8,745 nt of DNA from AP-15 sp045802495 (GTDB taxonomy: Bacteria > Pseudomonadota > Alphaproteobacteria > ATCC43930 > CGMCC-115725): NCBI GenBank assembly GCA_045802495.1, contig JBJMQW010000524.1, positions 1 to 8,745 of the forward strand, written 5' to 3'. Below are positions 6,428 to 8,745 of this stretch, piece by piece (within the stretch, counting starts at the first letter, position 1; the number at the start of each line of letters is the position of its first letter). The translations under genes were made by a program, and so were the position numbers. The notes beneath the pieces are model-generated. The model was not told the DNA's origin. It saw only the letters and a program-made list of their open reading frames with translations, and made no database searches.

Positions 6428-7720
6428 TCAGAAATTTTCCAGGCTGAGCACCTCGGTGTCGTAGTCGTAAGCGAAGATTTCGGCGTGCCGTCCCCAATTG
6501 ATCACGGTGTCGAGCACGCGCTCTGCCTCTTCCTCCGACAGGTGGTCCTCCAGCTCGCGCAGAAAACGGGTGGCGGGGGCGCGGTGGCCCGGGCGCTCGT
6601 CGAGCACGCGCCGAATATGGGTGGCGAGCGGCACGTGCTTGACGAGCGCTTCCGCGAAAATTTGTTTGCGGGCCAGCATATCGGCATCGGCGTAGGCCCG
6701 GCCAAGCGGCGTCAGTTCGATGTCGCCGCCGCTGACATGAGCAAAGGTAAGTAGCTGCAAGGTCTCGATCAGCGGGAACAGCTCATCCATGACGAGATTT
6801 TCCTCGTCGGCGAGATGCGGGAGATCGGCTCGGCCGTGATAAGGCGCGTCCGTCAGGGTGTCGATCAAGCCCGAGAGCTGTTGGACGGACGCATCGGGCA
6901 AGCGATGGCCGATGCCGATTGGCTCCGGTTTGGCTCCACGCCGCCCGTCTCGCCCGGGTTCGGTCGTCAGCAGGGTATAGACTTGGTCGACGATCTGGCG
7001 AAACCCGGCGCTGTCGTAAGAGCGCGGCCGCGGCAGGGCGATCGGGATTTCGGCTCGGATACGGCCGGGGTCGCTGCTGAATATCAAAATGCGGTCGGCG
7101 ATCTCGACCGCCTCCTCGATGTTGTGGGAGACGATCACGATACCTTTGGTCGGTATGCGGCGGGCGTCCCACAGATCGAGGAGATCGCCGCGCAGGGTTT
7201 CTGCAGTGAGCACGTCGAGCGACGAGAAGGGCTCGTCGAGCAACAGGATGTCGGGGTCGACAACGAGCGCTCGCGCAAAGCCGACACGCTGCCGCATGCC
7301 GCCCGACAGCTCCTTCGGGTAGGCGTTTTCGAACCCGTCGAGCCCGATCAGGTCAATGGCGCTGACCGCACGCCGGCGCCGCTCGACACTTGACACGCCG
7401 AGCGCCTCGAGGCCCAGCTCCACATTGCCGAGCACAGTCAGCCACGGAAACAAAGCATAGCTCTGAAACACCATCGCGATGCCGCGAACCGGCTCGGCGA
7501 CGCTCAGCCCGCGATATTCGACGGTGCCTTCGCTCGGCGGCACGAGGCCGGCGAGAATGCGCAAGAAGGTCGACTTCCCGGATCCGGATTTGCCGAGAAT
7601 TGCGACGATCTCGCCGTCGCACAGGGTGAAATCGACATGGTCGAGCACGAGTCGCGCGATATGATCCGGCATGCGGTACGTCTTAGAGACGCTCTTGGAG
7701 GACAATAGCGGGGCGGTCAT
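6428..7720 (-). CDS. NitT/TauT-type ABC transporter ATPase with C-terminal AAA-associated domain
   Basis: A 430-residue ABC ATPase, expected to power the permease encoded just upstream on the same strand. The nucleotide-binding domain (residues 1-~240) has Walker A GKSGSGKST (43-51), Q-loop VFQSYALFPWLTV with Gln86, signature LSGGMRQRVGFARAL (138-152), Walker B ILLLDEPFSSLD (158-169) and the switch His199 in IVSHNIEEA. It most resembles ATPases for nitrate, taurine, sulfonate and similar anions. From ~285 to the end lies an added domain (PHLADEENLVMDELFPLIETLQLL, TPLGRAYADADMLARKQIF, LSEEEAERVLDTVINWGR) that matches the AAA-associated C-terminal domain. This domain is found in a subset of such ATPases and its function is unknown; a regulatory role is a guess. 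The ATG at 7720 lies 13 bases after the permease stop, so the genes form an operon; its ribosome site is weak (GGGTTAA). Confidence 0.93.
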   Translation of the reverse strand: MTAPLLSSKSVSKTYRMPDHIARLVLDHVDFTLCDGEIVAILGKSGSGKSTFLRILAGLVPPSEGTVEYRGLSVAEPVRGIAMVFQSYALFPWLTVLGNVELGLEALGVSSVERRRRAVSAIDLIGLDGFENAYPKELSGGMRQRVGFARALVVDPDILLLDEPFSSLDVLTAETLRGDLLDLWDARRIPTKGIVIVSHNIEEAVEIADRILIFSSDPGRIRAEIPIALPRPRSYDSAGFRQIVDQVYTLLTTEPGRDGRRGAKPEPIGIGHRLPDASVQQLSGLIDTLTDAPYHGRADLPHLADEENLVMDELFPLIETLQLLTFAHVSGGDIELTPLGRAYADADMLARKQIFAEALVKHVPLATHIRRVLDERPGHRAPATRFLRELEDHLSEEEAERVLDTVINWGRHAEIFAYDYDTEVLSLENF

Positions 7721-7733
7721 CGCTTAACCCAGA

Positions 7734-8745
7734 TCAATCAAGCCGCAGGCGCTCGGCAGCGATATCGTACAGCCGGCGCCACAACAGACGATTGAACGCC
7801 AGCACATAAAGGCAAAGGACGCCGATCCCCAACGCTATGCGGGCCCCGTCGCCCTCTGCGGTCGTGCGAGCGATATAGGCGCCGATCCCGGTCGCGGTCA
7901 GGGTCGTATCGCCCCATTGGACGACCTCGGAGACGATACTGGCGTTCCACGAGCCACCGGCAGCGGTCACGGCGCCGGTCACGTATGCCGGGAAAATCGC
8001 CGGCAGGATTACGCGCCGCCACCACAAGGAATGCCTGACCCCGAGGTTTTGCGCCGCACGGCGCAGTTCCTGAGGCAACGCCGTCGTGCCGACGATGACA
8101 TTGAAGAGAATGTACCATTGTGTCCCGAGAATCATCAGCGGACTGAGCCAGATCTCCGGGTTGAGCCGAAACCGCAGGATCAGCACCACCGCCGCCGGGA
8201 AGAACAGATTGGCGGGAAAGGCGGCGAGGAACTGGACGATTGGCTGAGCATGATCGGCCAAGCGCGGCCGCAGCCCGATCCCGACGCCGATCGGCACCCA
8301 GATCAGCGAGGCGAGAGCGATCAGGATCAGCACCCGCACGGCAGTGATCAGGCCCAGCAGGAACACCCATCCGATTTCTGCAAGGTCGACGCTCTGACGG
8401 ATGAACGCGACGATCCAGACAGCCGCCGCGCCGGCGAGCCCCAAAAGGGCGAGATCGAAGACTCTTTCGAAAAGCCGCCGGTGCCGCGGCTCGGCCCGCG
8501 GCGCCCGCCTTCGTGCAAGAAACGCGATCGTGCCGTCGATGATCCGATTGAGCGCCAGCACACCCGCCTGCACGAGATCGAAGAGGCGGGCCCGCTGCAG
8601 CACGATCAAAAACCAGGGTCGAACATTTTCGTCGTCGTCGGAGGGGTCGGCCTGAAACTTCCGCGACCAGGCAAGCAGCGGCCTGAACAGCAGCTGATCG
8701 TAGAGGAGGATCACGACGAACATGACGGCCACCGCATAGCCGATC
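7734..8745 (-). CDS. Tandem-domain NitT/TauT-type ABC permease (5' partial)
   Basis: The C-terminal ~336 residues of an inner-membrane ABC permease; the frame is open through the right edge (reads IGYAVAVMFVVILLYDQLLF), so the start lies outside. Residues before the second domain, ending in LLFRPLLAWSRKF, look like the tail of a first permease domain, so the whole protein is probably a fused two-domain permease. A cytoplasmic linker (KFQADPSDDDENVRPW and a basic stretch) precedes the second BPD_transp_1 domain. That domain has hydrophobic segments such as LALLGLAGAAAVWIVAFI, VFLLGLITAVRVLILIALASL, FFPAAVVLILRF and IALGIGVLCLYVLAF. The EAA-type loop that docks on the ATPase, LRRAAQNLGVRHSLWWRRVILPAIFP, is encoded near 7994-8070. 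The ATPase gene follows after 13 bases. No substrate-binding protein is visible; the substrate is unknown. A GTG at 8732 could be read as a start but would cut a membrane segment. Confidence 0.9.
   Translation of the reverse strand, partial: IGYAVAVMFVVILLYDQLLFRPLLAWSRKFQADPSDDDENVRPWFLIVLQRARLFDLVQAGVLALNRIIDGTIAFLARRRAPRAEPRHRRLFERVFDLALLGLAGAAAVWIVAFIRQSVDLAEIGWVFLLGLITAVRVLILIALASLIWVPIGVGIGLRPRLADHAQPIVQFLAAFPANLFFPAAVVLILRFRLNPEIWLSPLMILGTQWYILFNVIVGTTALPQELRRAAQNLGVRHSLWWRRVILPAIFPAYVTGAVTAAGGSWNASIVSEVVQWGDTTLTATGIGAYIARTTAEGDGARIALGIGVLCLYVLAFNRLLWRRLYDIAAERLRLD

Noticed and set aside
8719..8745. Start of the permease at the GTG at 8732 or the ATG at 8723
   Set aside because: The frame is open to the window edge and the residues form the end of a membrane segment of a first permease domain, so the gene is cut rather than starting here.

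Overview
The window is a GC-rich piece of a bacterial chromosome, most likely from an alphaproteobacterium. The best evidence is an MmcB-family gene, a family I know mainly from that class. The Smr-domain protein and the BacA/BclA-like ABC transporter fit but are less specific. I cannot place it to order or genus from sequence alone. I count eight protein genes, two of them cut by the window edges. I see no tRNA, rRNA, CRISPR array, insertion sequence, phage gene or origin. Coding density is high; the longest gap between genes is 172 bases (6256-6427).

Left part, plus strand (1-2478): the 3' end of a LutC/YkgG-type LUD-domain gene overlaps the start of an Smr-domain gene. After a 117-base gap with a possible hairpin comes a full-length hldE. 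It encodes the two-domain enzyme that makes ADP-heptose for the lipopolysaccharide inner core. Centre (2479-6255): mmcB lies on the minus strand, ending 6 bases from hldE and starting only 33 bases from the divergent next gene. That gene is a fused membrane-plus-ATPase ABC transporter of the SbmA/BacA-YddA-ABCD type. It is followed after 36 bases, in the same direction, by a complete class II lysyl-tRNA synthetase (lysS).

Right part (6256-8745): lysS converges on a minus-strand ABC transporter operon. The gap between them holds a 16-base perfect palindrome and a two-armed palindromic repeat whose arms differ by paired substitutions that preserve each hairpin. The operon reads right to left. 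First is a tandem-domain NitT/TauT-type permease, cut at its 5' end, and 13 bases later its ATPase, which carries the C-terminal AAA-associated domain. No substrate-binding protein is visible, so the substrate is unknown.

Most of the window is housekeeping and envelope functions with good family matches, and I do not see a convincing undescribed system. The points most worth following up are the class II LysRS in a lineage that usually uses class I, the specialised ATPase/permease pair without a visible binding protein, and the compensatory palindromic repeat.
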